A stretch of DNA of 64,000 nucleotides from Planctomycetota bacterium (lineage in GTDB: Bacteria; Planctomycetota; SZUA-567; H5-PLA8), in contig JACQFI010000052.1 of the NCBI GenBank assembly GCA_016200135.1, positions 1 to 64,000 of the forward strand. Reading direction: 5' to 3'. The notes beneath the pieces were generated by a model that worked only from the letters and a program-made list of their open reading frames with translations, was not told the DNA's origin and searched no databases. The position numbers and the translations under genes were made by a program. Positions 42,509-53,000 of this stretch are shown piece by piece. How positions within the stretch are numbered: position 1 is the stretch's first letter; the number at the start of each line of letters is the position of its first letter.

Positions 42509-43318
42509 CTACGTCGCCTGCGCCTCGAAGAGCAGAATGCTGGCTGCAACGGCGACGTTCAGGCTCTCGGAACTTCCGCGCATCGGAATCGTGACCTTCT
42601 CGCCGCACGCCGCTTCGATCTCTTCGGGCAGGCCCTCGCCTTCACTGCCGATGCAGAGCGCCAGCGGACGCGTCTTCCAGTCAAAGGTCCTGTACGAAAC
42701 GCCGCCCTCCGCGGCGGTCGCGACGAGCTTCAGATTCTTCTGCTTCGCGGTCTTCAGAAACTCCGCGCCTTTGGCCCGCATGATCGGCAGCAGCAGCAAT
42801 GCCGCGGCCGTGCTCCGTACGACTTTGGCGTTGTAGGGATCGGCGGTGTTCTCGAGCGCGATCAACCCCGCGGCGCCCGCCGCTTCGGCGGAGCGAATGA
42901 TGGTTCCCAGGTTGCCGGGATCCTGAATGCCGCAGGCCACGACGACGAGGGCGTTTTGCGCGGACAATATCTGCGCGACGGTCCATTCGGGCATCTTGAC
43001 CAGTGCCGCGAGCCCCTGCGGTTCCATCACGTCGGCGAGCTTCTTGAAGACATCTTTGCTTACACGCACCAGCGGGACCTTGCGCTCCTTCGCTTTCTCG
43101 ATCAGTTCGCCCCACGACGGCTCGCGCCAGAGGTGCTCGCAGTAAATAAGTTCCTGCAACACGGACTTCTCCAAACCCAGGGCGGCCTCGACCGCGCGGC
43201 GGCCTTCCATAAAGTAGCGGCCCTTCTCGCGCCGGAGTTCGCCGTCCTTGCGGAGCTCGACGATCTCCTTCACCCATTCGTTCTGCGGCGAACTAACGTA
43301 CTTCTCGTCCTGGCTCAT
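42509..43318 (-). CDS. TrmH/SpoU-family RNA 2'-O-methyltransferase
   Basis: A 269-residue SPOUT methyltransferase. It has an N-terminal substrate-binding domain (~10-105, EWVKEIVELRKDGELRREKGRY) and a knotted catalytic domain with the three family motifs: DPGNLGTIIRSAEAAG (~130-150), IGSEGEGLPEE and IPMRGSSESLNVAVAAS. It methylates ribose in rRNA or tRNA with S-adenosylmethionine; the exact site is unknown. The frame is open 45 codons further upstream, but that part is compositionally odd. ATG 43318 has AAGGGG about 10 bases upstream and matches family length. Confidence 0.9.
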   Translation of the reverse strand: MSQDEKYVSSPQNEWVKEIVELRKDGELRREKGRYFMEGRRAVEAALGLEKSVLQELIYCEHLWREPSWGELIEKAKERKVPLVRVSKDVFKKLADVMEPQGLAALVKMPEWTVAQILSAQNALVVVACGIQDPGNLGTIIRSAEAAGAAGLIALENTADPYNAKVVRSTAAALLLLPIMRAKGAEFLKTAKQKNLKLVATAAEGGVSYRTFDWKTRPLALCIGSEGEGLPEEIEAACGEKVTIPMRGSSESLNVAVAASILLFEAQAT

Positions 43319-43356
43319 GTGCTGCGCACCCCTTGTTGTTGCTCGACCGCCACGCG

Positions 43357-44061
43357 CTACCGTCCCGCCCACGCGGAGACTTGAATCTGCTGCCCAAGAA
43401 TCTCCGCGGCCTTTGCGGCCAATTCGTCTTGATGAATTTCCGGAGCGACGCAAAAAGAGATGGTCGCGGCGATGCGGTGCCGAGTATGCCGCTCGATCTC
43501 TTCCACACTAGGCCGCGCGTTCTCCGTATCCTCGGCACGCGTGACGTTCATGATCACCGCCGCGACTGGCACGCCGGCGCGGTCCAGTTCGCGCAAGGTT
43601 AGGAGCGTGTGGTTGACGGTGCCAAGCTGCGCCTTGCAGACGACGAGCGCGGGGAATCCGGATTGCTTGATGAAGTCGATGACCAGCGTCCGTTCGTCGA
43701 GCGGCACCAGCAGCCCGCCGATGCCTTCGGCCACGACCAACGCGTGACGGCTCGCCAGTTCTGCAAGCGCGCGGCGCGCGGGGCCCATGTCCAATTCGAT
43801 GCCTTCGCGCTTGGCCGCCTGCACGGGCGCCATGGGCGCAGCGAATCTCAAGGGACAGATGCGTTCGCGCGGTTCGGCGCCAGCGGATGCCGCGTAGAGG
43901 GCCTCGACATCCAGCCACTTACCGTCTTCCACGCCCGTCGCGACCGGCTTGAAGCCGACGGCGTCGATGCCTGCGCGGCGCAGCAGTTTAAGCAGCGCAC
44001 AGGCGACGAGAGTCTTGCCGGCGCCGGTGTCGGTGCCCGTGACAAAAAGGCCCGCGCTCAT
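43357..44061 (-). CDS. bioD: Dethiobiotin synthetase BioD
   Basis: The 234-residue protein has the P-loop TGTDTGAGKT (residues 8-17, K16) and the EGIGGLLVPL segment typical of BioD, the ATP-dependent enzyme that closes the ureido ring of dethiobiotin. Its ATG (44061) overlaps the stop of the preceding M16 peptidase gene in an ATGA arrangement, so translation is coupled although the functions look unrelated. No other biotin gene is in the window. The upstream continuation of the frame belongs to the opposite coding logic of the peptidase gene and is not part of BioD. Confidence 0.93.
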   Translation of the reverse strand: MSAGLFVTGTDTGAGKTLVACALLKLLRRAGIDAVGFKPVATGVEDGKWLDVEALYAASAGAEPRERICPLRFAAPMAPVQAAKREGIELDMGPARRALAELASRHALVVAEGIGGLLVPLDERTLVIDFIKQSGFPALVVCKAQLGTVNHTLLTLRELDRAGVPVAAVIMNVTRAEDTENARPSVEEIERHTRHRIAATISFCVAPEIHQDELAAKAAEILGQQIQVSAWAGR

Positions 44062-46244
44062 TCGCGCAGCGGTTCCGGGGGCGGCGTGGCACGCTCGGGT
44101 TTCTCGAAGAGTGCGTCGTCCAGCTTCGGGTTCACCTGGAGCCCGAGCATCTCGACGGTCTTCGCGCGCGCCTTGGGATCGTTGTCCTCGATGCGCCGCG
44201 CCAGCGTGAAGGGTCCGTACGTTTTGTGCTCCAGAAAGACCTTCTCGTATTCCTTGGGATCGTTCTCCAGCGTGTAGCGCAGTTTCGCGAGCAGCTTGGT
44301 CGAGCCGTCGAAATAAAGCTTCACGCGCCCGAGCGAAGCCGACTCCACCATCACGGCCTGGAAGAGGCGCTCGCCGTCGCGGACGGGATCGAGCGCCTGG
44401 ACGTTGTAGCCTTCTTTCGCCGAGGCCAAAACGCGCAGCACGCCCAGATCGGTCTGCGTAATCGCGCGCAAGTTCTTCGCGGCTTCCTCGCGCTTGATCT
44501 CCTTGACCCACGAGCCCGAGGCCTGCCATCCGCCTTCCTTGCCTAAGATCTGCGTGACAGCGCCGAACGGCCCCGCAACGTCTGCGCGCACGCGGTCCGG
44601 CACCGCCACGCGCATCACGGTCGTCAGCTTCAACGGGCCCACGTGCATGAGCAGGTCCGACCGGATCCCCACGATCGCGGCGAAGGCATTCACGCCGCCG
44701 GCGGCGGTCAACGCTTCTTCCAACCATTTTTTGCCGCGCGCCTCGCGCTCGGGATCGAGCACCATGGGCTTCGCTGGCGCGACCGGAATAGACACATCAA
44801 GAATCTCGAACTTGCCATACTTCTCGAACTCCTTGACCGGCGGCGCTCCGTTTCCGACCTCAAGGATCGTCAGCTTGCCGGGCTCCAGATATTTCTTGGC
44901 GGCGCGGTTTACGTCTTCCAGCGTGGCGGCGCTAAGGGCTTCGATGTACTTGCCGTCGAAGTCCAGCGGATACCCGTAGTATTCGTAGGTTCTCACGCGC
45001 GCGGCGATCTTCTCCGGCGTATCGTAATTAAAGACGAACGAATTCAGCACGGACTCGCGGGCGGATTCCAGTTCCTTCGGGCGCACACCTTCTTCTTTCA
45101 GGCGCACAACCTCCGCGCGCACGGCCTCGACCGCCTCGAGGGCCTGCTCGTTGCGAGTGGTGCAGGAACAGGTGAACAGCCCGGGCCGGTCGAAGTTGAC
45201 TTGCGCCGCGCCCCAGACCGAATACGCGAGGCCCTTTTTGGTGCGAACCTCCGTGAAGAGCCGCGCGGACATGCCCCCCGAGAGCACTTCGCTCGCGAGC
45301 ATGAGCGCCGGGAAGTCGGGATGGTCGCGCCGAAGGTCCAGCGGGTGGCCGAACAAGATCGTGCTCTGGTTGAGGGCCGGCCGGTCCACGTAGTAGATGC
45401 GCGCCTCGCGCTTCATATCGACGCGCGGATTCTCCGGCGCTTTCTCGCCGGCGGGCCACGCCGCGAACGCCTTATCGATCTTCTCGCGCATGCGCGCCTT
45501 GTCGAAATCGCCGGTCACGCTGAGAATAAACCGCCCGGGATGGATGCTGGCCTTGTGGCAATCAATCAGATCCTGGCGCGCGATCGCGCCCAGCGTGGCG
45601 AATTCGGGATACCGTGCCCACGGACTTACGCGGCCCTCTTTCGAGCCGTACAGGGCTTTGGCGAATTCCCTATTGGCGACGGCTGCGGGACTGTCGTTGC
45701 GCTTGGCCACGCGCGTTCGCGCCTGCATAAGCGCGAGGTCGATCTTCTCCTGCGGGAAGGCCGGCACGCGCAGGACGCTCATTAAAATGCCGAAGATTTG
45801 GTCGAAATCTTCCTTGAGGCAGGCACATCCGGCGGATCCCGAATCGAGTCCGGCGTTGATCCAGAGAGACGCCGCCTTGCTCTCGAGCGCCTCGTCCAAT
45901 TTATCGCCCGGAAACTCCGCGGAGCCGCCGGAGCGCATCACCTCGGCCAGGATGGCCGCGCGCCCGGCTTGCGCGTCGGGGTCCTGAACCGAGCCGAAAC
46001 GAATGGTCATCGAGCAGTCGATCAGTGGAAGCTCGTGATTTTCCAGGAGAAAGACCACCATGCCGTTGGCGAGCGCGATCCGCTCGGGCTGCTGGAACTG
46101 GAATTTGCGCTGTTCTTCCGGCTTGACCTCAGGCCACGCTTTGAACGGCGCCACGTCCGCGTGTTCTGCGGCGCGAACCGCGCACAGCAGAAGGAGCGGG
46201 AGCGCCGCAAGAGCGAGGGCGCGCCGTGCCGCGATGCTTCCCAT
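44058..46244 (-). CDS. M16-family peptidase-like protein, catalytically inactive subunit
   Basis: This 728-residue exported protein (signal peptide ~1-26, ALAALPLLLLCAVRAA) has the paired M16 domains: the first near 50-230, and the second with the AYSVWG and R/Y-type region. A C-terminal extension of ~200 residues follows. The inverted zinc motif HxxEH of active M16 enzymes is missing: the equivalent stretch around residues 97-101 reads AILAE. It should therefore act as the non-catalytic partner of the adjacent HxxEH-bearing protein, as in other two-gene M16 systems. AAGGAG lies 9 bases upstream of the ATG. It follows the active subunit by 24 bases and overlaps bioD. Confidence 0.88.
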   Translation of the reverse strand: MGSIAARRALALAALPLLLLCAVRAAEHADVAPFKAWPEVKPEEQRKFQFQQPERIALANGMVVFLLENHELPLIDCSMTIRFGSVQDPDAQAGRAAILAEVMRSGGSAEFPGDKLDEALESKAASLWINAGLDSGSAGCACLKEDFDQIFGILMSVLRVPAFPQEKIDLALMQARTRVAKRNDSPAAVANREFAKALYGSKEGRVSPWARYPEFATLGAIARQDLIDCHKASIHPGRFILSVTGDFDKARMREKIDKAFAAWPAGEKAPENPRVDMKREARIYYVDRPALNQSTILFGHPLDLRRDHPDFPALMLASEVLSGGMSARLFTEVRTKKGLAYSVWGAAQVNFDRPGLFTCSCTTRNEQALEAVEAVRAEVVRLKEEGVRPKELESARESVLNSFVFNYDTPEKIAARVRTYEYYGYPLDFDGKYIEALSAATLEDVNRAAKKYLEPGKLTILEVGNGAPPVKEFEKYGKFEILDVSIPVAPAKPMVLDPEREARGKKWLEEALTAAGGVNAFAAIVGIRSDLLMHVGPLKLTTVMRVAVPDRVRADVAGPFGAVTQILGKEGGWQASGSWVKEIKREEAAKNLRAITQTDLGVLRVLASAKEGYNVQALDPVRDGERLFQAVMVESASLGRVKLYFDGSTKLLAKLRYTLENDPKEYEKVFLEHKTYGPFTLARRIEDNDPKARAKTVEMLGLQVNPKLDDALFEKPERATPPPEPLRE

Positions 46245-46268
46245 CCTGTGCTTCTCCTTCCTTGGCGC

Positions 46269-48005
46269 TCAGGGCTTGGGCGGCGCCGACGGAACGCCCA
46301 GAATCGCAGGCGCTTCGGCGGGCTGCGTCGAGATCAGCCAGGAGACCGTACGGTTGTTCTTCGTGAAATACTTCGCGGCCATCGCGGTCACCTGCTCGGG
46401 CGTCACCTTGGCGACGGCGTCGAGCTCGCGAAAGAGCTCGCGCCAGTCGTCCGCCAGCGCCTCATAATCGGCCAGTTCGATCGCCAGGCGCATGTTGCTC
46501 TTCAGTTCCCTCAGCACATCCATGCGGTACCGCGCCTGGACGCGCGCAAGTTCTTCAGGCGAGGGCGGCGCGCCCTTCAGCTTCTCGATCTCTGCGAGCA
46601 GCGCGTCCTCGAGCTGTTCGACTGAGACATCTGCGCTGGGCTCGGCATTGGCGATCCAGAGCCGCGGGTAGCGTTCACCCGGCCCCATCGAGGCGCCCGC
46701 AGAGAGCGCCGTTCCGGACTTCACCAGCGCCGTGTAGAAACGCGAGGCCCGCCCGGAAGCCGCGACTTCGGTGAGCACCTTCAGCGCGGGCGTGTCCGGA
46801 TGTTTGCGCTCGGGAATATGGAAGCCCACCATGACGATCGGCTGCGCGGGGTACTCGACTTCCGAGCGGCGTTCGCCTTCCTGCTTCGGTTCGGCCGTGT
46901 GCGGCTCAGGTGAAGCGGGCGCGGCCGGGATCTTTCCGAAATACGAGGTCAGCAGGTCCCGGGCCTTGGCTACGTCCACGTCGCCCACTACGGCGACAAT
47001 CGTATTCTGGGGGACGTAGTGCGCGCGGTAAAACGATTCCACGTTGGCGCGCGTGTAGTTCAAGATGTCGGAGCGATGTCCGATCACCTCGACGCCGTAC
47101 GGATGCGCTTTGAACGCCGCGCCGAGAAAGCTCTCGTAAAGTTTCCCGAAGGCGTTGGTCTCGGTGCGCATGCGCCGTTCTTCGAGGACCACCTGCTTCT
47201 CTTTTTCGAGCTGGCGCGGCACGATGTTCATGAAACGGTCGGATTCCAAAGAAGCCCAGAGTTCAAGCTGGCTGGAGGGCAGCGAGACGAGATACACGGT
47301 CCGGTCTTCGCTGGTGAATGCGTTGAGCCCTGTCCCGCCGGCGCGGCCGATCTCGTGCGCATACTGATTCTGCGCCACGAACGCTTCCGCTTCTCTCACC
47401 TTTAGCGCCCATTGGGTCACGAGGCTCTCGAGCTCGGAAAACTCGGCGTCGCTCAAGCGGTCGCCGTCTTTGGAAAACCGGGCGCGCAATGCAGCGAGAG
47501 GCGCCTTCAGGCCCTCGGGGTCGATGGCGGCGACGCCGCTGCTCAGTTTCGCCAGCAGCGTCAGGAGGCCTTCGCGAGAGCTGCTCAGCAACTTGCGCTG
47601 GCGGTCGAGGATCTTGTCGTAGAGCGCGTCGATCTCGGCCAACACCTTGCGCTCGGCTTCGTAGTTCGTCGTCCCAATGCGGGGCGTGCCTTTGAACGCG
47701 AGATGTTCGAGCTGGTGCGCGATTCCGGTGATACCGGCGACCTCGTCCACCGAGCCCGTCTTCACGTAGGTGATGCAGGAAATCACCGGCGCGTCGCCGC
47801 GCGGGCAGAGGATGACCCGCACGTCGTTCTCGAGCTTGAAGGAGACGATCCTTTTCTGGAACTCATCGAAGGAGGAGCCGCCGTCCGCCGCCGGAGCCGC
47901 GGCACAACAACACCAGCTCGCGGCCAGCGCCGCGAAGATACCCAGCCGCAATGGGTGCGGAGAAAGATTTCGCCGTCCAAACGAGTCCACGGTGCGTGTC
48001 CTCAC
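46269..48005 (-). CDS. M16-family zinc peptidase, active subunit
   Basis: The 578-residue protein carries the inverted zinc motif HQLEH at residues 97-101 and a downstream EKEKQVVLEERRM glutamate region. An insert of ~100 residues rich in Leu, Arg and Lys lies between them. A signal peptide spans ~1-41 (GIFAALAASWCCCAAAPAA), so it acts outside the cytoplasm. With the next gene it should form a heterodimeric, processing-protease-like chamber that degrades or trims small proteins and peptides. GTG 48005 is the only upstream start, overlapping the end region of the endonuclease IV gene closely (4-base gap). The pair architecture is well known; the substrate is not. Confidence 0.9.
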   Translation of the reverse strand: MRTRTVDSFGRRNLSPHPLRLGIFAALAASWCCCAAAPAADGGSSFDEFQKRIVSFKLENDVRVILCPRGDAPVISCITYVKTGSVDEVAGITGIAHQLEHLAFKGTPRIGTTNYEAERKVLAEIDALYDKILDRQRKLLSSSREGLLTLLAKLSSGVAAIDPEGLKAPLAALRARFSKDGDRLSDAEFSELESLVTQWALKVREAEAFVAQNQYAHEIGRAGGTGLNAFTSEDRTVYLVSLPSSQLELWASLESDRFMNIVPRQLEKEKQVVLEERRMRTETNAFGKLYESFLGAAFKAHPYGVEVIGHRSDILNYTRANVESFYRAHYVPQNTIVAVVGDVDVAKARDLLTSYFGKIPAAPASPEPHTAEPKQEGERRSEVEYPAQPIVMVGFHIPERKHPDTPALKVLTEVAASGRASRFYTALVKSGTALSAGASMGPGERYPRLWIANAEPSADVSVEQLEDALLAEIEKLKGAPPSPEELARVQARYRMDVLRELKSNMRLAIELADYEALADDWRELFRELDAVAKVTPEQVTAMAAKYFTKNNRTVSWLISTQPAEAPAILGVPSAPPKP

Positions 48006-48009
48006 CTGA

Positions 48010-49065
48010 TCACTTCTTTCGCCGCAGCCGCCGCCGGACTTTCCGGCCGCCTTGGGCGTGGCGCGGCGCCGAGCGGCGCTTGGTCTTGGCCCGGCCGGCT
48101 TTCGGCTTGGGCGGCGGCTTGCGCTTGGAAGAGACCTTACCGCGCTTGGACGCCGCGGCGGCTTTGATGGGATCGAGCGGGCCGGTGGGCATCACTTCCA
48201 GCAGCTCGGCCTCGGTCGCGCCCGACTCCACGGCCAGTTCGACGGCCTTCCAGAGATTGCGCCGGTCGTCGTCCGGCTGATCCAGCGGGGTCTCGAGGAT
48301 GGCCGGTAGGTTCCAGACGCGCTTGTCCGCGAAGAAAGCCTTGAAGCCTGCCTCGCCGATCTCGCCCTTGCCGATGTGCTCGTGGCGGTCGAGATGCGAA
48401 CCGAGGCCGCCCTTGGAATCGTTCACATGCAGGCAGCGCAGGCGCTGGAGCGAGACAATCCGGTCGAAGTCGTCCAGCGTTCGCGCGGCGCCCTCCGCCG
48501 TGCGGATCTCGTACCCCGCCGCGAGCGCGTGGCAGGTGTCGAAACAGACGCCGTTGCGCGGGATCGCCGCGCCGTCGAGAAGCTTGGCGAGGTCCTCGAA
48601 GGTGGTTCCCAGCGAGTTCGCGGTGCCTGCGGTGTTCTCGAGGAGGATCTCCGGCCGGTCGGGAACTTCGCGGTCGGCCCGGCGCAACGCTTCGATGATC
48701 CGCTGCCGTCCCTTCTCCTCCCCTTGACCTTTGTGGCTGCCCGAGTGAACCACATAGAAGCGCGCGCCCAGCGCGGCGGAACGGCGCAGCTCGTCCAGAA
48801 AAGTGTCCACCGAGAGCTTGAAGATGGGATCGTCCGGCGCGGCCAAGTTGATCAGATACGTCGCATGCACGACGACCGGATCGATCTTGGCCGCCTTCAC
48901 GGCTTCCTTGAACTCCTCGACGCGCTCGGGAACCTGCGGCGCTTTGGTCCAGCCGCGCGGATTGCCGGAGAAGATCTGCAACGCGCGGCAGCCGATCGCA
49001 CGCCCCCGGTCGGGCGCATCGGCCAGCCTGCCGCTCATGGAAAGATGCATCCCAAACCGCATCAT
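48010..49065 (-). CDS. nfo: Endonuclease IV with a lysine/arginine-rich tail
   Basis: The first ~298 residues are a typical endonuclease IV, a zinc TIM-barrel enzyme that cuts DNA at abasic sites. Metal-site motifs are VVHSGSH, LLENTAG, FDTCHALAAG, HVNDSKGGLGSHLDRHEHIG (20 residues) and ILETP. An unusual tail of ~50 residues follows, of which about half are Lys or Arg, with Pro-Lys repeats and ending in RRRLRRKK, resembling a histone H1-like tail. It probably adds general DNA affinity. GGAG lies close before the ATG at 49065. It heads a minus-strand run of nfo, two M16 genes and bioD. Confidence 0.93.
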   Translation of the reverse strand: MMRFGMHLSMSGRLADAPDRGRAIGCRALQIFSGNPRGWTKAPQVPERVEEFKEAVKAAKIDPVVVHATYLINLAAPDDPIFKLSVDTFLDELRRSAALGARFYVVHSGSHKGQGEEKGRQRIIEALRRADREVPDRPEILLENTAGTANSLGTTFEDLAKLLDGAAIPRNGVCFDTCHALAAGYEIRTAEGAARTLDDFDRIVSLQRLRCLHVNDSKGGLGSHLDRHEHIGKGEIGEAGFKAFFADKRVWNLPAILETPLDQPDDDRRNLWKAVELAVESGATEAELLEVMPTGPLDPIKAAAASKRGKVSSKRKPPPKPKAGRAKTKRRSAPRHAQGGRKVRRRLRRKK

Positions 49066-49114
49066 GGCGCGCTCTCCGAAACTTCAGGAATGACGGGCGT
49101 GCGTTAGGCGGAGC

Positions 49115-49846
49115 TTACTCGTCTTCCGGCTGGGGCACTTTACCGCCCAGAATGATAATGTGAATCTTATCGCCTTCCCGCCGCAAAAGTTTAATGCCTT
49201 CGAAGGGGTTCTCGTTAGCATGGGGCCCTTTTTCCGTCTTCAGCTCCCCCTTGCGCGCGGCATCGATGGCCATGTCGACGAACTTCCGCGCCAGCCACGG
49301 CGCTTCTTTATCGGCCAGCTTGATCGAGTCGACGCGCCCAAGAAACTTGCCGTTCTCGAAATGCGGATCGCCGCGCAGTTCCACGTTGTAGTAGCCGCCC
49401 TTCTCCTGGTCTTCGTAGGTCGTGCGAATAACGATGTCTTGCCCGTCGAAGCGGATATCCACGCCTTCCGCCTCGCCCTTCTTGAATGAACCGTCGGCCT
49501 TCTTCTTCTTGATTTCACTGGCAACGAAGGTGTTGAAGAGCTCGGGCGTGAAAACGACATCCCAATCCGCCTGCGTGGCGTACGCCTTCTTGTGGTCCGC
49601 GCGAATCTTGCCCAATTCCGATTGTTGGGAATCGGTCAGCGTGGGCGAAGTATACGGCGCGCTTGCGGTCTCGCGCCCATTGGTCACCCAGGAGAGCGCA
49701 TTAACGAAGATCACGGCCACGACAAGCACGATCAAGAGCACGACGGAAAAGCAGCCCAGCGCGACTTTGCAGCCGGTTCCGAAGCCCTTTTTCGCGGGCG
49801 GCTGGGCGCCGGGTTCGGCGGCTGGCAATGTTGGCGGAATCGTCAT
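49115..49846 (-). CDS. Uncharacterised single-pass membrane protein
   Basis: The 243-residue protein is not one I recognise. It has a Pro/Ala-rich cytoplasmic start, one transmembrane helix (residues ~27-49, VALGCFSVVLLIVLVVAVIFV) and an outer domain of ~190 residues. This domain begins with a helical, charged stretch (QQSELGKIRADHKKAY), followed by a beta-rich part (DIRFDGQDIVIRTTYED; YYNVELRGDPHFENGKFLGRVDSIKL) that looks like a small lipid- or ligand-binding fold. No catalytic motif is visible. It ends 49 bases before the start of nfo and diverges from the TPR gene across 253 bp that contain no gene. A ribosome site is weak. Confidence 0.7.
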   Translation of the reverse strand: MTIPPTLPAAEPGAQPPAKKGFGTGCKVALGCFSVVLLIVLVVAVIFVNALSWVTNGRETASAPYTSPTLTDSQQSELGKIRADHKKAYATQADWDVVFTPELFNTFVASEIKKKKADGSFKKGEAEGVDIRFDGQDIVIRTTYEDQEKGGYYNVELRGDPHFENGKFLGRVDSIKLADKEAPWLARKFVDMAIDAARKGELKTEKGPHANENPFEGIKLLRREGDKIHIIILGGKVPQPEDE

Positions 49847-50099
49847 AAGACCCGTGAAAGGCTAGGCGTCCTTTTCGCTGGCGCATCCTAAAGGTGTGCG
49901 AAGTCCGCACAAGAGTAGAAAGTCGGAGGAATTTCGCAGGACCGCGCGGCGAATAACGTCCCTCCTTAGCCCATCCAGAAGGTGACGTAGGACAGAAGTC
50001 GCCGGTTGAATCGGTTGGACCCGCCGCAAACTTTGGGGGATTGCGAGGCCGGACCTGGGGTTGCCGAGTGGGAACGAATCGCTTACCTAGGTAGGTGCC

Positions 50100-53000
50100 A
50101 TGGCCAAGAACTGCGCTCTTCTGCTTGCGGTCCTCCTCTGCGCCAGCATCGGGAACATCAAGCGTTCCGCCGCGGGCGAAGACGCCGACTTTCGCCGCGC
50201 CAACCACCTCTATACCCTTCACGAATACCAGATGGCCGTGGAGGCCCTCAACAAGTACCTCGCGGACTTTCCCAAGTCCGAACGCACCGGCGAGGCCCGG
50301 CTGCTGCTCGCCGAGAGTTGCTATCAGCTCAAGGACTACGCCAAGAGCGCCGCAGCATTCGACCTCTTCCTTAAAGAGAATCCTTCCTCTCCGCGCAGAG
50401 CCGAGGCGCTCCAACGCTCGGTTAAGCTCTGTTCCCTGACCAAGGACTACGCGCGCGCCCTCGAGAACGCCGACCTGTTCCTTAAGGAGAACCGGCCGAA
50501 GCTCGGGCAGAAGGACGCGCCGCCTGCGCTGCCGGCCCTCTTCGAGTCCGTGCTCTACTACGCAGGGGATTCGGCGTACGCGCTCAAGAAATACGATGCC
50601 GCGCGGTCGTACTGGGATGCGCTCAACAAAGACTTCGCGAACTCGAAATTGCGCGCCGATGCCGCAGAAGGCTTGGGCTGGATCGCGTTCGAGAAGGGCG
50701 AGTTCGAGGCGGCCCAAGCGCAGTTCGGCCTCACGGCCGCCGCGCCGAACCACGAGAAGGCCGCGTCCAGCCAGCTCATGCTCGCGCGGTGCCTGGACGA
50801 ACTCGGCAAGTCCGCGGACGCACTGGCCGCGCTGGATAAGGTCGCGGCGCTCACGGGCGGCAAGGAGCAGGCCCGCTTCGTCGCGCTCTACAAGGCCAAG
50901 TTCCTCCTGCGCGCCAAGCGCTACGACCAGGCGGTGCCTCAATACAAAGCGTTGGTTAAGGATTTTGCCGCGCAGCCGGAAGCGGCGTCCGCCGTGGCCG
51001 AGGCGGCCGTGCTTTTGGATGGAGACGGCAAAAACGCCGAGGCGCTCGACCTCGCGGAGCTCTACTTGTCTGCGTTTACGAAGGGCGACGACCGGCCGCT
51101 CATGGCGAGCATCAAGGCACGGGCGCTCGTGGCCCTCAAGCGCAACGACGAGGCCCTGGCCGCCGCGAAGACCGCCCTCGCGGAAGCCGAGGCGCTGCCC
51201 GCGGGGGACCGCCGCGACAAGATCGAGCGCCCCGCGGCGCTGATGTTCCTCGCCGATCTCTCGGGCGCTGACGTGGGCAAGTACTACCAGACCATCGTCA
51301 AGGAGCACGCCCAGTCGCGCTTCGCGCCGGCCGCGCAGTACCAGCTCGCCTATTGGGCCGGGAAGGCCGGCAATCTGGACGAGGGCCTCCAGCAGGTGGA
51401 GGCGCTCTTAAAGGCACTGCCCGCGAACGACAAAGAGTCCGCCGACCTGCGCCGCAAGACGCTCTTTGCCGCGAGCGATTTCGCTTTCCGCAAGGCCGAT
51501 TACGCCCGCGCCGAACCGCTGCTCAAGGAATACGCCGCCCTTCCGGAAGTCAAAGCCGACGCCGCCAAGATGCAGTTGGGCCTGGCGAGCCTGCGCCTGG
51601 CTTGGTGCCGCGATCACGCCAACGATTCCGGCGAGACCGTGCGGATTCTCGACGGAGCCCTGGCCGCCGAACCCAAAGGAGAAGTGCGCGCCGAGATGCT
51701 CTACCTGCGCGGCCTTGCGCAGGTGAAAGCGAAGAATCCCGACAAGGGCCTCGCCGCCTACCGCCTCCTCTTAAAGGAGTCGCCCGAGTCGCACTTCGCG
51801 GATTATGCCGCGTACGAGGCCGCGCGCCTGGCCTACGAGAGTGGAAAACCCGAGGACGCGCTGCCCTGGCTCGACGCGCCGCTCGCCAAGGACGACGCGA
51901 AAGACGCGCCGCTATACCTGGAGATCTTGATGCTGCGCGCGAAAGCGCGCTACCGCGCGAGCAAGCAGGCCGACGCACTCGCCGATGCCGAGGCGCTCTT
52001 GAAGCGCCCGGATTTGAAGGACCGGGCGAATGCTGCACGCCTGCTCAAGGCCCTGAGCCTGGAAGCCCTGCCGGGCAAAGAGAAGGAATCCGAAGCCGCG
52101 TACGGCGAGATGCTCGCGACGGGTCCCGCCGAAGCCGCGGAAGTGCAGCAGGCCCTCTTCCGCCGCGCCCAGATCCGTTTTGTCTCCAAGCGTTTTGCGG
52201 AGGCGCGGGACGACTACAACGCGTTTCTGTCCAAGAACGAGGTGCAGGCCGAGAATCCGGACACGCTCCAAGCGGCCATCCGGCTCTCGGTCTGCCTTAA
52301 AGAACTGAAAGACACCGCCGGCTCGCAGGCGCAGCTCGACAAGCTGGCGCAGTTGAAGCTCACGGGGGCCGCGGCATTTGAGGTGCCCTTCCAGCTCGGC
52401 AACATGCTCTATGAGAGCGGCAAAAATCCCGAGGCCGCCGCCCAGTACAAAAAGGCGCTCGACGCCGCCCAGGGCTCGAAAGACGTCCCGCTGCAGGCGC
52501 TCTCCGCCGCCTGGCTGAACCTGGCCTGGTCCTACGAACGCTCCAAGGACCCCAAACAGGCCGAAGCCGCCTTCGCCGCGCTGCTCAAGCTCGATCCGGC
52601 CGGACCGTTCTCCGCGGAGGCGCGCTACTACCGCGGCCGGCTGCTCTCCGAGGCGGGCGACGCGGAAGGCGCGCTGGCGCTTTGGAAAGAACTGCTTGAG
52701 AAACAGAGCGCCGACCCGCTCGCGGAACGCGCGCTGGCCTCGATAGCCGATGCGCATGCCAAGGGCGGCCGGTTCCCCGAAGCAGTGTCGGCTTACGAGC
52801 AGTACCTGGAGAAGTTCCCGAACGCGAAAGGCGTGCGCGAAGCCTGGTGCGGGCTGGCCGAATGCCGCCTCCAGACCAAGAAGCCCGACGCGGCACGCGA
52901 TGCCTTTATGAAGGCGCTCGGCGAAAAGGGCCTCGACGCGGAGCTCGACGACGTGGGTGAGCGCGTGGTGCTCGGCATGGCCGAACTGGCCCTGGCCAAG

